Below, in pieces: positions 35,744 through 44,968 of a DNA stretch of 64,000 nucleotides. Where the stretch lies: the NCBI RefSeq assembly GCF_008086045.1, contig NZ_VSEY01000006.1, forward strand, positions 124,001-188,000. Reading direction: 5' to 3'. Each line of letters starts with the position of its first letter. Positions within the stretch are counted from its first letter, which is position 1. The position numbers and the translations under genes were made by a program. The DNA is from Nonomuraea sp. PA05. GTDB taxonomy: Bacteria > Actinomycetota > Actinomycetes > Streptosporangiales > Streptosporangiaceae. Under the pieces are notes generated by a model. That model made no database searches. It was not told where the DNA came from and was given only the letters and a program-made list of their open reading frames with translations.

Positions 35744-36526
35744 TTATCGTGCCGCCACCCACGCGTGCACCGGTACGTGGTCCGACCACCCCTTCCTGGC
35801 GTGATCGACGAAGCAGCCCCGCATGCGGCCGTCGCCCGCGAACACGTAGTCGATCTTCCGTTTCCGGGTGACGTAGGTCCAGCGCTCGCGCGGGTCGCAC
35901 TCGTCGCGTCCCTCATAGGCGGCGGCAGCGGCGCGCGGGACGAGATTGAGATCGCCCCCGACGACACCCCGGCGGCCGAGCGCGAACAGCTCGCGGAGCT
36001 GCCGGTGCCGGTAGGGCGCGCCCTTCTGCCGGTCGTCGTAGACCGAGCCGGACGACAGGTGCGCGGTGCAGAACGCCCGGTCGGCCGTGCAGATCGCGGG
36101 CCTGCGCAGCCCCCAGGGCGGGGTCGTCAGTGCGTGCACCTCGAAGCGGGCGTCCTGCCGGGCCAGGGCCAGGGTGACGCTCTGCACGCCGCGTGCCCGG
36201 CCGTTCCAGTCGGGGGAGCACTGGTACGGCGAGCCGTCCGGGTGGGCGAACGCGGCCGACTTGACGCTCCACGGCCGGCCGGTGCGCGCCTCCAGTTCGC
36301 GTTCCAGGCCGGCGTCAGCGCCCGTGCAGAACTCCTGGAGGAAGATGACGTCCGCCTTGGTGGCCAGTACGGCGACGTGCCAGGCCAGCTCGGCGGTGGT
36401 GCGGCGGTGGAGGGGGCAACCGCTGTACGTGCCCGCGCAGACGTTCCACGTCATTACGTGCAGCGGGGCGACCTGGGTGGGCACATCGAGGGATAACAGG
36501 GTGGCGATCACGAGATGTCGCAGCAT
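35744..36526 (-). CDS. Secreted endonuclease/exonuclease/phosphatase-fold protein
   Basis: This 260-residue EEP-superfamily protein has a short hydrophobic N-terminus (likely signal peptide), MTWNVCAG, the metal-ligand glutamate in VIFLQEFC, GGDLNLVPR and the terminal RKIDYVFAGD ... WSDHVPVHAW. All catalytic elements (N, E, D-x-N, S-D-H) are intact. It could be an extracellular DNase or phosphodiesterase. It lies 6 bp after mug and may be cotranscribed with it. Confidence 0.85.
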   Translation of the reverse strand: MLRHLVIATLLSLDVPTQVAPLHVMTWNVCAGTYSGCPLHRRTTAELAWHVAVLATKADVIFLQEFCTGADAGLERELEARTGRPWSVKSAAFAHPDGSPYQCSPDWNGRARGVQSVTLALARQDARFEVHALTTPPWGLRRPAICTADRAFCTAHLSSGSVYDDRQKGAPYRHRQLRELFALGRRGVVGGDLNLVPRAAAAAYEGRDECDPRERWTYVTRKRKIDYVFAGDGRMRGCFVDHARKGWSDHVPVHAWVAAR

Positions 36527-36532
36527 CGGTGG

Positions 36533-37036
36533 TCATTCCGTCACGAGGGAGGAGCGCAGGCGGCCCATTTCCCTGGCGATCGTGGCCACCGTCCAGTGGG
36601 CGTTGAGGCCGCTCGGGTTGGGCAGCACCCACACGCGGGCCCCGCCCACCGTCTCCGGCTGCGGACCGATGACCGCCTTGGGGCGGGCGAACGCGGTGCG
36701 GTAGGCGGAGATGCCGAGCACGGCCAGCACCTTCGGGCCGAGCGCGGCGACCTTGGCGGCCAGGGCCTCGCCGCCCGCCACCAGTTCCTGGCTGGTCAGC
36801 TCCGCGGCCTTGGCGCTGGCCCGGGGGACGATGTTGGTGATGCCCAGCCCGTACGAGGGGAGCAGGTGCTGCTCGGCGGGCGCGAGCAGGCGCGGCGTGA
36901 AGCCGGACAGGTGCAGCGCCGGCCAGAAGCGGTTGCCGGGGCGGGCGAAGTGGTGGCCGGTGGCCTCGGACATGAGGCCGGGGTTGATGCCGCAGAACAG
37001 CACGTCGAGGGAGGGGCCGAGGACGTCGTCGAGCAC
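36533..37036 (-). CDS. mug: G/U mismatch-specific uracil-DNA glycosylase
   Basis: This 167-residue Mug/TDG glycosylase excises uracil and ethenocytosine opposite guanine in base-excision repair. The catalytic motif GINPG (CGINPGLMSEATGHHFARPG) and the intercalation motif NPSGLNAHW are present. The GTG start at 37036 fits the family N-terminus. It is co-oriented with the sugar porter upstream and the EEP gene downstream. Confidence 0.93.
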   Translation of the reverse strand: MLDDVLGPSLDVLFCGINPGLMSEATGHHFARPGNRFWPALHLSGFTPRLLAPAEQHLLPSYGLGITNIVPRASAKAAELTSQELVAGGEALAAKVAALGPKVLAVLGISAYRTAFARPKAVIGPQPETVGGARVWVLPNPSGLNAHWTVATIAREMGRLRSSLVTE

Positions 37037-37102
37037 ATGCCGGAGGTTAGCCGATGAAAGGGCGTAAGCAGGCCGTGTTCTGTGGCCGGCGAGCGGGCGT
37101 GA

Positions 37103-38503
37103 TCAGCCCATGTCCTCCAGCCTGCGGCCCTTGGTCTCGCGCACCCACTTGCTCACGAAGATGAACGACAACACCGCGAAGAGCGCGTACATGGCGTAGG
37201 TGACCGGCAGGTTCCACTCCGCCAGCGCCGGGAACGACACCGTGATCAGCCAGTTCGCGATCCACTGCGCGGCGGCGGCGACGCCCAGGGCGGCGGCGCG
37301 GATGCGGTTGGGGAACATCTCGCCCAGCAGCACCCAGACGACCACGCCCCACGACAGCGCGAAGAACAACACGAACAGGTTCGCCGCCACCAGCGCGATC
37401 GCGCCCTGCGGGTCGGGCAGCGAGACCGACTCGCCCTCGCCCCCCGCGAAGCTGAACGCCCACGCGGCCGTGGCCAGGCCGACCGCCATGCCGGCCGAGC
37501 CGATCAGGAGCAGCGGCTTACGGCCGATCTTGTCCACGAGCGAGATCGCGATGAACGTGCCCACGATGTTGATGATCGAGCTGGAGAAGCTGATCAGCAG
37601 GGAGTCGCTCTGGTTGATGCCGACCGACTGCCACAACACGGACGAGTAGTAGAAGATCACGTTGATGCCGACGAACTGCTGGAAGACCGACAGCACGATA
37701 CCGATCCACACGATCGGCAGCAGACCCATCGTCCGGCCGCGCAGGTCCTTCAGGCCGGGGACGCGTTCGGTGCGCAGCACGTGCTGGATCTCGGTGATGC
37801 GGTTGTCGAGGTCCACGTCGTCGCCCTCGATCTCGGCCAGCACCTCGCGGGCGCGCCGCGTCCGTCCGGACATGACCAGGTAGCGGGGCGACTCGGGGAT
37901 GGTGGAGGCGAACAGCAGGAACAACAGGGCGGGCACGACGCAGACGCCCAGCATCCACTGCCACGCCTCCAGCCCCCACAGCTCGTTGTTGACGTCGCCG
38001 CCCGCCAGGCGGGCGATCAAATAGTCGACGAGCTGCGCGACCGCGATGCCGAGCACGATGGCGAGCTGCTGGAACGATCCCAGCCGCCCCCGGTAGGCGG
38101 GCGGGGCGACCTCGGCGATGTAGGCCGGGCCGAGCACGGACGCCATGCCGATCGCGAAGCCCGCGATGACCCGCCAGAACCCCAGGTCCCACACCGCGAA
38201 CGGCAACATCTGCCCGATCGAGCTGACCGCGAACAGCAACGCCGCGACCTGCATGGAGCGCGTACGCCCCCATCGGTCCGCCAGGCCGCCGCCCACCCAG
38301 GCGCCCACGGCGGAGCCCAGCAGCGCGATCGCCACCACGAAGCCGGTCTCGAACGAGCCCACCTGGAAGTGCTTCTGGATGCCGATGACGGCGCCGTTGA
38401 TGACGGAGCTGTCGTACCCGAACAGGAACCCACCGATGGCGGCGGCCGCCGTGATGAAGATGACGTGCCCTAGATGCTCATGATGGGTGTATTGCGTAGC
38501 CAT
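37103..38503 (-). CDS. MFS sugar porter (GlcP/XylE-like)
   Basis: This 466-residue, 12-helix proton-linked sugar transporter has the family motifs GGFLFGYDSSVINGA, RWGRTRSM, PESPRYLVMSGR, FQQFVGINVIFYYS and the final PETKG-like VRETKGR. Sugar specificity (glucose is likely by resemblance) is not proven. ATG with GAGGTAA follows a short hairpin. Confidence 0.9.
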   Translation of the reverse strand: MATQYTHHEHLGHVIFITAAAAIGGFLFGYDSSVINGAVIGIQKHFQVGSFETGFVVAIALLGSAVGAWVGGGLADRWGRTRSMQVAALLFAVSSIGQMLPFAVWDLGFWRVIAGFAIGMASVLGPAYIAEVAPPAYRGRLGSFQQLAIVLGIAVAQLVDYLIARLAGGDVNNELWGLEAWQWMLGVCVVPALLFLLFASTIPESPRYLVMSGRTRRAREVLAEIEGDDVDLDNRITEIQHVLRTERVPGLKDLRGRTMGLLPIVWIGIVLSVFQQFVGINVIFYYSSVLWQSVGINQSDSLLISFSSSIINIVGTFIAISLVDKIGRKPLLLIGSAGMAVGLATAAWAFSFAGGEGESVSLPDPQGAIALVAANLFVLFFALSWGVVVWVLLGEMFPNRIRAAALGVAAAAQWIANWLITVSFPALAEWNLPVTYAMYALFAVLSFIFVSKWVRETKGRRLEDMG

Positions 38504-38513
38504 GCGGTTACCT

Positions 38514-38529
38514 CCCCGAATGGTCGGGG
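38514..38529. promoter_or_regulatory. CCCCGA-ATGG-TCGGGG hairpin upstream of the sugar porter
   Basis: This perfect 6-bp-arm inverted repeat lies just upstream of the porter's ribosome binding site on the minus strand. It could be an operator or 5'-UTR stem. Confidence 0.45.
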
Positions 38530-38571
38530 AACTACCCGGCGATCACTCACCTATTCCATCAAGGTCGCAGC

Positions 38572-41034
38572 TCAGAGGCGTGGGTCGACCGGTTCGGACT
38601 CCAGGGCGAGCACGGCGAAGACCGGCTCGTGCACCCGCCAGCCCGCCTCACCGTCCGCCAGCCGCGACAGCGCCTCCAGGCCGAGGGCGTACTCGCGCAG
38701 CGCCAGCGACCGCTTCTTGCCGAGGAAGCGGCGCCGCAGCACGTCCAGCGACTCGGTGTAGTCGGGGCCGTAGATGATGCGCAGGTACTCGCGCCCGCGC
38801 ACCTTCACCCCCGGCTGCACCCGGCCGGGCACGTACGAGGCGGGCTTGACCACCATGCCCTCGCCGCCGTCCGCCGTCATCGACTCCCACCACGCGGTCG
38901 CCGCCGCCCTGGACTCCGGCGAGTCCAGCGTGACGAACACGTGCCGGGTCGCGGTGATCAGCGGCGAGTCGAGCAGCGCGAGCGTGGACAGGTGCCAGGC
39001 GTGCGGCTCCAGCGCCGTGGCCCGCCCCTCGCAGGCCAGGATCTGGAACGGAGCCACCCGGATGCCCTCCAGCCCGTCGACGGGCCAGCAGTAGCGGGCA
39101 TAAGCGTCGCGAAACAGGGCAGCGTTCTGCGAGCGGCGGCGGGCGCGGTCAAGCAGATCGCTCACACCCAGCCCGCGCCCGGCCGCCGCCTCCAGCGCCG
39201 CGACCGCCTCCGGCAGCGCCGCGCGGGCCGCCGCGCCGACGGAGGCGTACTGCGACCTGATCAGCTCCCCGGCCTTGGCCGACCAGGGCAGCAGCTCGCA
39301 GTCGAGCACCACCCAGTCGGACTCCAGCGCGGGCCACAGCGGCGCGCACGCCTCCCGCAGCCGCTCCACGAGCGGCGCGGTGTCGGCGAAGAACGGCCGT
39401 CCCGTACGGGTGTAGAGCGCGCCCGCGCTGCCGTCGTCCACCCCGAACCTGGCCGCGGCCACCTCCGGCGTCCGGCACAGCACGGCCACGGCCCGCGAGC
39501 CCATGTGCTTCTCCTCGCACACGACCTCGCGCACCCCCGCCGCGGCGAACTCCTCGAACGCCTCGTGCGGGTGCTCCAGGTAGCCGTCGAGCCTGGACGT
39601 CTCCGGCGGGGCCATGGTCGGCGGCAGGTACACCAGCCAGCGCGGATCCACCGCGAAGCGGCTCATGACCTCCAGCGCGGCGGCGGCGTTCTGCTCCATG
39701 ACCTTGACCCGGCCGCCGGTCCTGGTCTCGACGTGCCGGGTGCCGGTCACGTCGTTGATGTCCAGCATGCCCGGGTCGCGGCCGCCGGTGGCCGACAGCG
39801 GCTTCGCCGGCTCGTACCACATCTTCTCCGCCGGAACCTGGACGAGCTGACGCTCCGGGTAGCGCAGCGCGGTCAGGTGGCCGCCGAACACGACGCCCGT
39901 GTCGAGACAGATGGTGTTGTTCACCCATTCGGGGGAGATCGTGGGGGTGTGGCCGTAGACGACCATGGCCTTGCCCCGGTACTCGTCGGCCCACGGGTAG
40001 CGGACCGGCAGGCCGTACTCGTCGGTCTCGCCCGTCGTGTCGCCGTACAGGGCGAACGCCCGCACCCGGCCCGACGCGCGGCCGTGGTACTCCTCCTTCA
40101 GCCCCGCGTGCGCGACGACCAGCCGGCCGCCGTCCAGCCGGTAGTGGCTGAGCAGGCCGTCCATGAACGTCCTCGCCCGCGCCACGAACTCGGGCGGCTG
40201 CGCGGCGAGCTGGTCGAGCGACTCCTGCAGACCGTGCGCCACCTTCACCTTGCGGCCGTTCAGCGCGCGCACCAGCTTCTGCTCGTGGTTGCCCGACACG
40301 CAGATCGCGGTGCCCGCCTCCACCATGTCCATGACCAGGCGCAACACGCCCGGCGTGTCCGGCCCGCGGTCCACCAGGTCGCCGACGAACACCGCCGTCC
40401 GCCCGTGGGGGTGCCGCAGACCCTCCCAGCCCAGCTCGCGCAGCAACGTCTCCAGCTCCGAGCGGCAGCCGTGCACGTCGCCGATGATGTCGAACGGGCC
40501 CGTCAGCTCCGTCTTGTCGGACCACGCCTTCTCGTACGCGATCGTGGCGGCCTCGACCTCCTCCAGGCCGCGCAGCACGTGCACCCGCCTGAAGCCGTCG
40601 TTGGAGATCTTGCCGAGCGAGCGCCGCAGGTCCTTGCGCTGCCTGATCACCACGCCGGGGCCGAAGTCACGGTCCGGGCGGGCCGTGTTCCGCTCGATCG
40701 CCACCTCCTCCGGCACGTCCAGGACGATCGCGTCGGCCAGCACGTCGTGCCGCCTGGCCAGGTCGATGAGGCTCTTGCGGGCGGCGTACTGCACGTTCGT
40801 GGCGTCCACCACCGTGAACAGCCCCCTGGACAGGCGCACGCCGACGATGTGGTGCAGCAGGTCGAACGCCGCCGGGGTGGCCGCCTGGTCGTTCTCGTCG
40901 TCCGAGACCAGGCCGCGGCAGAAGTCGGACGAGATGACCTGCGTGGGCTTGAAGTGCCTGCGCGCGAACGTGGACTTGCCGCTGCCCGACACCCCCACGA
41001 GCACCACCAGGGAGAGCTCAGGAACGCTGATCAA
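38572..41034 (-). CDS. pnkp: Polynucleotide kinase-phosphatase/ligase of RNA repair
   Basis: This 820-residue protein is the three-domain bacterial Pnkp. The 5'-OH kinase is at 1-170, with Walker A GVSGSGKST at 14-22. The metallophosphatase (2',3'-phosphate removal) is at 180-430, with GDVHG 185-189, GDLVDRGPD 218-226 and GNHE 248-251. The adenylyltransferase/ligase is at 470-820, with the nucleophile Lys509 in EEKHMGSRA. With Hen1 it repairs ribotoxin-cleaved RNAs and methylates the break. Its start overlaps hen1 by 17 bp, so the two are coupled. All key residues look intact. Confidence 0.95.
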   Translation of the reverse strand: MISVPELSLVVLVGVSGSGKSTFARRHFKPTQVISSDFCRGLVSDDENDQAATPAAFDLLHHIVGVRLSRGLFTVVDATNVQYAARKSLIDLARRHDVLADAIVLDVPEEVAIERNTARPDRDFGPGVVIRQRKDLRRSLGKISNDGFRRVHVLRGLEEVEAATIAYEKAWSDKTELTGPFDIIGDVHGCRSELETLLRELGWEGLRHPHGRTAVFVGDLVDRGPDTPGVLRLVMDMVEAGTAICVSGNHEQKLVRALNGRKVKVAHGLQESLDQLAAQPPEFVARARTFMDGLLSHYRLDGGRLVVAHAGLKEEYHGRASGRVRAFALYGDTTGETDEYGLPVRYPWADEYRGKAMVVYGHTPTISPEWVNNTICLDTGVVFGGHLTALRYPERQLVQVPAEKMWYEPAKPLSATGGRDPGMLDINDVTGTRHVETRTGGRVKVMEQNAAAALEVMSRFAVDPRWLVYLPPTMAPPETSRLDGYLEHPHEAFEEFAAAGVREVVCEEKHMGSRAVAVLCRTPEVAAARFGVDDGSAGALYTRTGRPFFADTAPLVERLREACAPLWPALESDWVVLDCELLPWSAKAGELIRSQYASVGAAARAALPEAVAALEAAAGRGLGVSDLLDRARRRSQNAALFRDAYARYCWPVDGLEGIRVAPFQILACEGRATALEPHAWHLSTLALLDSPLITATRHVFVTLDSPESRAAATAWWESMTADGGEGMVVKPASYVPGRVQPGVKVRGREYLRIIYGPDYTESLDVLRRRFLGKKRSLALREYALGLEALSRLADGEAGWRVHEPVFAVLALESEPVDPRL

Positions 41035-42541
41035 GGGTGAACACTCCCATCTGGGTCGGCGGGCCGAGCTCGGGGTCGTCGTCGCCGACCGGGGCGAAGG
41101 CGACCTGGTAGCCGTACCGGCCGGCCACCCGGGTGGCCCAGCCGGCGAACTCCGCTCTCGTCCACTCGAAACGGTGGTCGGGGTGGCGCAGGCCGGTCAG
41201 GAACTCGTAGCGGACGTTGTACTCGACGTTCGGGGTGGTGACCAGCACGTGGCGGGGCCTGGCGCGGCCGAACACCACCTGTTCCAGCGCCGGCAGGCGC
41301 GGCGGGTCCACGTGCTCGATCACCTCCATGAGCACCGCGGCGTCGTAACCGGACAGGCGCTTGTCGGTGTACGTGAGCGCGCCCTGGAACAGGGTGAGGC
41401 GGGCGCGCCTGGCGTCGGGCATGCGGTCGAGGCGGAGTTTGCGGGCGGCGATGGTGAGGGCCATCGGGGAGACGTCCATGCCGGAGACCCGGGCGAATCT
41501 GGGCCTGGTGAGCAGGGCGCCGACCAGCTCGCCCTGGCCGCAGCCGAGGTCGATCACGGTGGTCGCGCCGAGTTCCTCCAGCTTGGTGAGGATGGCCTCG
41601 CGGCGGAGGGTGTTGAGGGGCTTCGGCTTGGGGGTGGTGGGCTGGTCCTGGGGGAGGGGCTCAGGGTGAGGGCCGGCGGCTTCGGCTTCTGCGGCGGCTG
41701 CCTCGTCGGCGGCTTCGGCTTCTGCGGCGGCTGCCTCGTCGGCGGCCGTCACGTTCGCGGGGGCGTCCTCCTCGACCGCCGGTTCCAGCTCCTCCTCCGT
41801 CTCGTCGCCCAGCTCGGCCAGCCGCGCCAGCGCCGTGCGCGCCAGGGCCCAGCGCCGTCCCAGGTACCGCCGGGTGATCAGGCCGCGCTCCGGATGGCCG
41901 CCCAGCCACCCTTCACCGGCCCTGATCAGCTTGTCCACCTCGTCGGGCGCGACCCAGTAGTGCTTGCCGTCGTCGAGGACCGGCAGCAGCACGTACAGGT
42001 GGTTGAGCGCGTCGGCGAGGCGGATGGCGCCACGCAGGGTGAGCCCGACATATCGGGACTCGCCCCACTCGGGGAAACCGTCGTCCAGCGGCACCGGCCG
42101 TGCGTCCACCTCCCAGCCGAGCGGCTCGAACAGCCTTCGCGCCAGCTCAGGACCGCCCCGGCAGGGCAGCGCGGGCAGCCGCAGCTCCAGCGGCAGCGGC
42201 GTGCCGGGCAACTCGGGCCTGGCCTTGCACCGCCCGGCCCGCGCCGTGCGGAACACGTCGGCCAGCGCCACCGCCAGCAGCGACGAGGCCGCGTACGGGC
42301 GGTCGTTGACGTACTGCGACAGGGTGAAGTCGGGGGAGTTCTTGCCGCGCGACCTGACCAGGGCGATCGGGTCCACGTCCAGCAGGAGCGCCACGGTGCA
42401 GCGCTCCTCGGCCGCTTCCGGATAGAACACCGTGGCCTTGCCGAACGACTGGCTGAACTCCTGCACGCGATCGGGGTGCTTGTGCAGGAGAAAGCCCAGG
42501 TCGGTGGCGGGCCTGGCGGTGGTCGTGATCGTCAGCAGCAC
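41018..42541 (-). CDS. hen1: 3'-terminal RNA ribose 2'-O-methyltransferase
   Basis: This 507-residue Hen1 has the bacterial N-terminal domain (LLTITTTARPATDLGFLLHK, required to activate Pnkp ligation) and a C-terminal methyltransferase with VIDLGCGQGELV, the Mn-binding EVIEH ... H-R-F-E-W elements and TTPNVEYN. It adds a 2'-O-methyl group at the 3' end so the repaired junction resists recleavage. GTG 42541 gives the family N-terminus; a longer frame to 42760 through the 17-bp repeats was rejected. The interdomain linker contains a duplicated 33-bp segment. Confidence 0.94.
   Translation of the reverse strand: MLLTITTTARPATDLGFLLHKHPDRVQEFSQSFGKATVFYPEAAEERCTVALLLDVDPIALVRSRGKNSPDFTLSQYVNDRPYAASSLLAVALADVFRTARAGRCKARPELPGTPLPLELRLPALPCRGGPELARRLFEPLGWEVDARPVPLDDGFPEWGESRYVGLTLRGAIRLADALNHLYVLLPVLDDGKHYWVAPDEVDKLIRAGEGWLGGHPERGLITRRYLGRRWALARTALARLAELGDETEEELEPAVEEDAPANVTAADEAAAAEAEAADEAAAAEAEAAGPHPEPLPQDQPTTPKPKPLNTLRREAILTKLEELGATTVIDLGCGQGELVGALLTRPRFARVSGMDVSPMALTIAARKLRLDRMPDARRARLTLFQGALTYTDKRLSGYDAAVLMEVIEHVDPPRLPALEQVVFGRARPRHVLVTTPNVEYNVRYEFLTGLRHPDHRFEWTRAEFAGWATRVAGRYGYQVAFAPVGDDDPELGPPTQMGVFTLDQRS
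41675..41740 (-). repeat. 33-bp in-frame duplication in the Hen1 linker
   Basis: Copies at 41675-41707 and 41708-41740 are identical and encode DEAAAAEAEAA twice, with a partial third copy after them. They lie in the flexible segment between the two Hen1 domains. Confidence 0.9.
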
Positions 42542-42600
42542 ATCCCAAGTCTGCCGCAACCTCGCAAAGCGCCGCCAACCGATTACCGCCCGCGCGCCCA

Positions 42601-42685
42601 CCCCGAACCGCCGCCCACCCCGAACCGCCGCCCACCCCGAACCGCCGCCCACCCCGAACCGCCGCCCACCCCGAACCGCCGCCCA
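42601..42685. repeat. 17-bp minisatellite upstream of the hen1-pnkp operon
   Basis: CCCCGAACCGCCGCCCA repeats five times without change (starts 42601, 42618, 42635, 42652, 42669), and two degraded units continue to about 42719. It begins 60 bp upstream of the hen1 start, in the only place a promoter could lie between the oxidoreductase gene and hen1. The period is not a multiple of three. Confidence 0.95.
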
Positions 42686-42756
42686 CGCGGGGCCGCCGCC
42701 CATGCGGGGCCGCCGCCGCGCTGGGCCGCCCGGCCGGGCAGCCGTGTGGCCGGTCG

Positions 42757-43671
42757 TCACACGTGGGGCAGCACCTCGGCGGCGATCAGCTCCAGGTGCT
42801 CCAGGTCGCCCAGGTCGAGGATCTGCAGGTAGATCCGCTCGGCCCCGATCCCCGCGAACTGCCCGATCTTCTCCAGAACCTCCTCCGGCGTCCCCGCCAG
42901 ACCGCCCTCCCGCAGCCGATCGGGATCCTCACCGATGGCGGTGGCGCGCCGCTCGACCTCCGCACGGTCCTTGCCGACCACGGTCGTCTGCGCCGCCGAG
43001 AGCCGCAGGGTCCGCCCGGTCCCCTCGCAGGCCTGGCGCACCCGGTCGAAGGCGTCGCGGGTGTCGCCCACGGTGTGGAACGGCACGTTGTACTCGTCGG
43101 CGTACGCGGCGGCCAGGCGGGGCGTGCGCTTGGCCCCGATCCCGCCGATGATCACCGGCGGCCGGGGCCGCTGGGCGGGCTTGGGCAGCGCGGGGGAGTC
43201 GGCCAGCCGGTAGTAGCTGCCCTCGAAGGAGTAGCTCTCCTGCGCCGCCCACAACCCGGTGAGGATCTCCAGTTGCTCCTCGAACCGCCCGAAGCGCTCG
43301 TTCATCGGCGGGAACGGGATGCCGTAAGCGGAGTGCTCGCCGTCGAACCAGCCGGTGCCGAAGCCCAGCTCGACCCGGCCGCCGCTCATCTGGTCGACCT
43401 GCGCCACGGTGATCGCCAGCGGCCCCGGCAGCCGGAACGTGGCCGGCGACACCAGCGTGCCCAGCCTGATGCCGGACGTCTCCCTGGCCAGGCCGGCAAG
43501 GGTGATCCACGCGTCGGTGGAGCCGGGGCCCTGGTCGCCGGCGCCGATGCGCTGGTAGTGGTCCGACCGGAAGAAAGCGTCGAAACCCAGGCGTTCGGTG
43601 GCCTGGGCGACGGCGAGCAGGTCGTCATAGGTGGCGCCCTGCTGGGGCTCGGTGAAGATCCGCAGCTTCAT
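42757..43671 (-). CDS. LLM-class F420-dependent oxidoreductase
   Basis: This 304-residue TIM-barrel protein of the luciferase-like family has FRSDHYQRIG, the GTLVSPATFRLPGPLAITVAQ region, GRVELGFGTGWFDGEHSAYG and PVIIGGIGAKRT. It resembles actinobacterial F420-dependent enzymes. The reaction is unknown. ATG 43671 (MKLRIF) is preferred over an ATG six codons upstream. It ends about 50 bp before the minisatellite. Confidence 0.88.
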   Translation of the reverse strand: MKLRIFTEPQQGATYDDLLAVAQATERLGFDAFFRSDHYQRIGAGDQGPGSTDAWITLAGLARETSGIRLGTLVSPATFRLPGPLAITVAQVDQMSGGRVELGFGTGWFDGEHSAYGIPFPPMNERFGRFEEQLEILTGLWAAQESYSFEGSYYRLADSPALPKPAQRPRPPVIIGGIGAKRTPRLAAAYADEYNVPFHTVGDTRDAFDRVRQACEGTGRTLRLSAAQTTVVGKDRAEVERRATAIGEDPDRLREGGLAGTPEEVLEKIGQFAGIGAERIYLQILDLGDLEHLELIAAEVLPHV

Positions 43672-43790
43672 GGTCCACATTATCCGCACACAACGGACGT
43701 GAACCGGAAAAGGCCCGCGCCGCGCCGTACGGGCTTGCTAGCGTGCGGGGGCAGTGCTGTAAGTAGCCGACCGAACACTCGGGGTGGCCC

Positions 43791-44921
43791 ATGCCTCGGC
43801 ACAAGAGGGAGCCCGGCCTGCTCCCGCGCCCGTTCGCCGTTCTCGGGGCGCTCGCGCTCGCGGCCGGCACCGTCACGGTGGTGCGCCTGCTACCGGCGGA
43901 CGCCACCGCGCCGTCGCGTCCGCCTGCCGCGCGCCCGTCCGGCACGCCGCCGCCGACTCCGGCGGGGGCGCCGCACGCGGCGTTCGTGGGGTTCGTGGAC
44001 ACGGCCCGCGAGCCCACGTTCGACCTGCCAGGACAGGCGCGTCGCACGGGGGTGCGCCGGTACGCGCTCGGCCACCTGGTGGCGGGCGGCGACGGCTGCT
44101 CACCCAAGTGGAGCGGCCTGCCGGACACGGACCCGCCGGTCATGGCCGGCGGCGCGGACCAGAGCGCCGCAACGGCTGACGACGCGAGCCAGGACAGCGA
44201 CGTCCCCGATCAGGAAGGCGCCGGGGCCGCCCGCGCCCACACCCGCGCCGGCCTTCTCGACCCGGGCAGGAACCCGGTGGCCAACCGGATCGGCAAGCTG
44301 AGGGCGATGGGCGGCGACGCCGCGCCCGTGTTCGGCGGCCCCGACGGCCCGGAGCTGGCCGCCACCTGCACCAGGCCGGGCGGCCTTGCCGCCGCGTACC
44401 GCCGGGTGGTCGGCGCGTTCGACGCCGAGGCCGTCGACTTCGAGGTGCGTGACAGCGCCGACCGGGCCGCGGTGCTGCGCCGCGCGCGGGCGATCCACGC
44501 CGTGCAACGCGAGCGGCGGCTGAAGGTGAGTTTCTCGCTGCCGCTGCGCCGCGACGGCCTGGCCCCCGGCGACGCAGCGATGTTGCGCGCCACCCGCGAG
44601 GCGGGCGCCGAGGTCGGCACGGTCAACCTGCTGGCCGCCATCGAGCCGCGCAGCACGCGGGGCGCCCGGCTGGGGCTGGTGGCGGCGTCCGTGCGGGCGG
44701 CGGCGGAGCAGGTCGCGCGGGCTCATGGCCTGACGGACCCCGTGGCGGCGTGGCGCAGCATCGCGCTGACGCCGGTGCTGGCGGACGCGGGTGACATGAG
44801 CGAGCGCGACGCCCGTACGCTCGCCGATTACGCCGCCCGTCGCGGCCTCGCATGGTTGTCACTGCGCGGAGTCACCCCAAAGCCGGACGTTTCCCGAATT
44901 CTTTGGCGAAGTCCTGCCTGA
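43791..44921 (+). CDS. GH18-like secreted or anchored protein with degenerate active site
   Basis: This 376-residue protein has an N-terminal membrane segment (about 15-35), a Pro/Thr-rich stretch, then a chitinase-like barrel: AAFVGFVDTA, RRYALGHLVA, LRAMGGDAAPVFGGPDGPEL and VSFSLPLRRDGL. Where active GH18 enzymes have DxxDxDxE, this one reads AVDFEVRD, so an aspartate is replaced by glutamate and the catalytic glutamate by arginine. An unusual 40-residue acidic insertion (GGADQSAATADDASQDSDVP) follows the second strand. It is probably a binding protein rather than a hydrolase. Confidence 0.7.
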   Translation: MPRHKREPGLLPRPFAVLGALALAAGTVTVVRLLPADATAPSRPPAARPSGTPPPTPAGAPHAAFVGFVDTAREPTFDLPGQARRTGVRRYALGHLVAGGDGCSPKWSGLPDTDPPVMAGGADQSAATADDASQDSDVPDQEGAGAARAHTRAGLLDPGRNPVANRIGKLRAMGGDAAPVFGGPDGPELAATCTRPGGLAAAYRRVVGAFDAEAVDFEVRDSADRAAVLRRARAIHAVQRERRLKVSFSLPLRRDGLAPGDAAMLRATREAGAEVGTVNLLAAIEPRSTRGARLGLVAASVRAAAEQVARAHGLTDPVAAWRSIALTPVLADAGDMSERDARTLADYAARRGLAWLSLRGVTPKPDVSRILWRSPA

Positions 44922-44968
44922 AGATAGGATTCCGCTGACAGAGAGGCAACAGTCAGCAGGGGGAGGGC

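Noticed and set aside
42601..42719. Possible CRISPR array
   Set aside because: The 17-bp units are contiguous with no spacers and there are no cas genes.
42542..42760. N-terminal extension of Hen1 through the 17-bp repeats
   Set aside because: The period breaks frame regularity and the family N-terminus (LLTITTT) begins exactly at GTG 42541.
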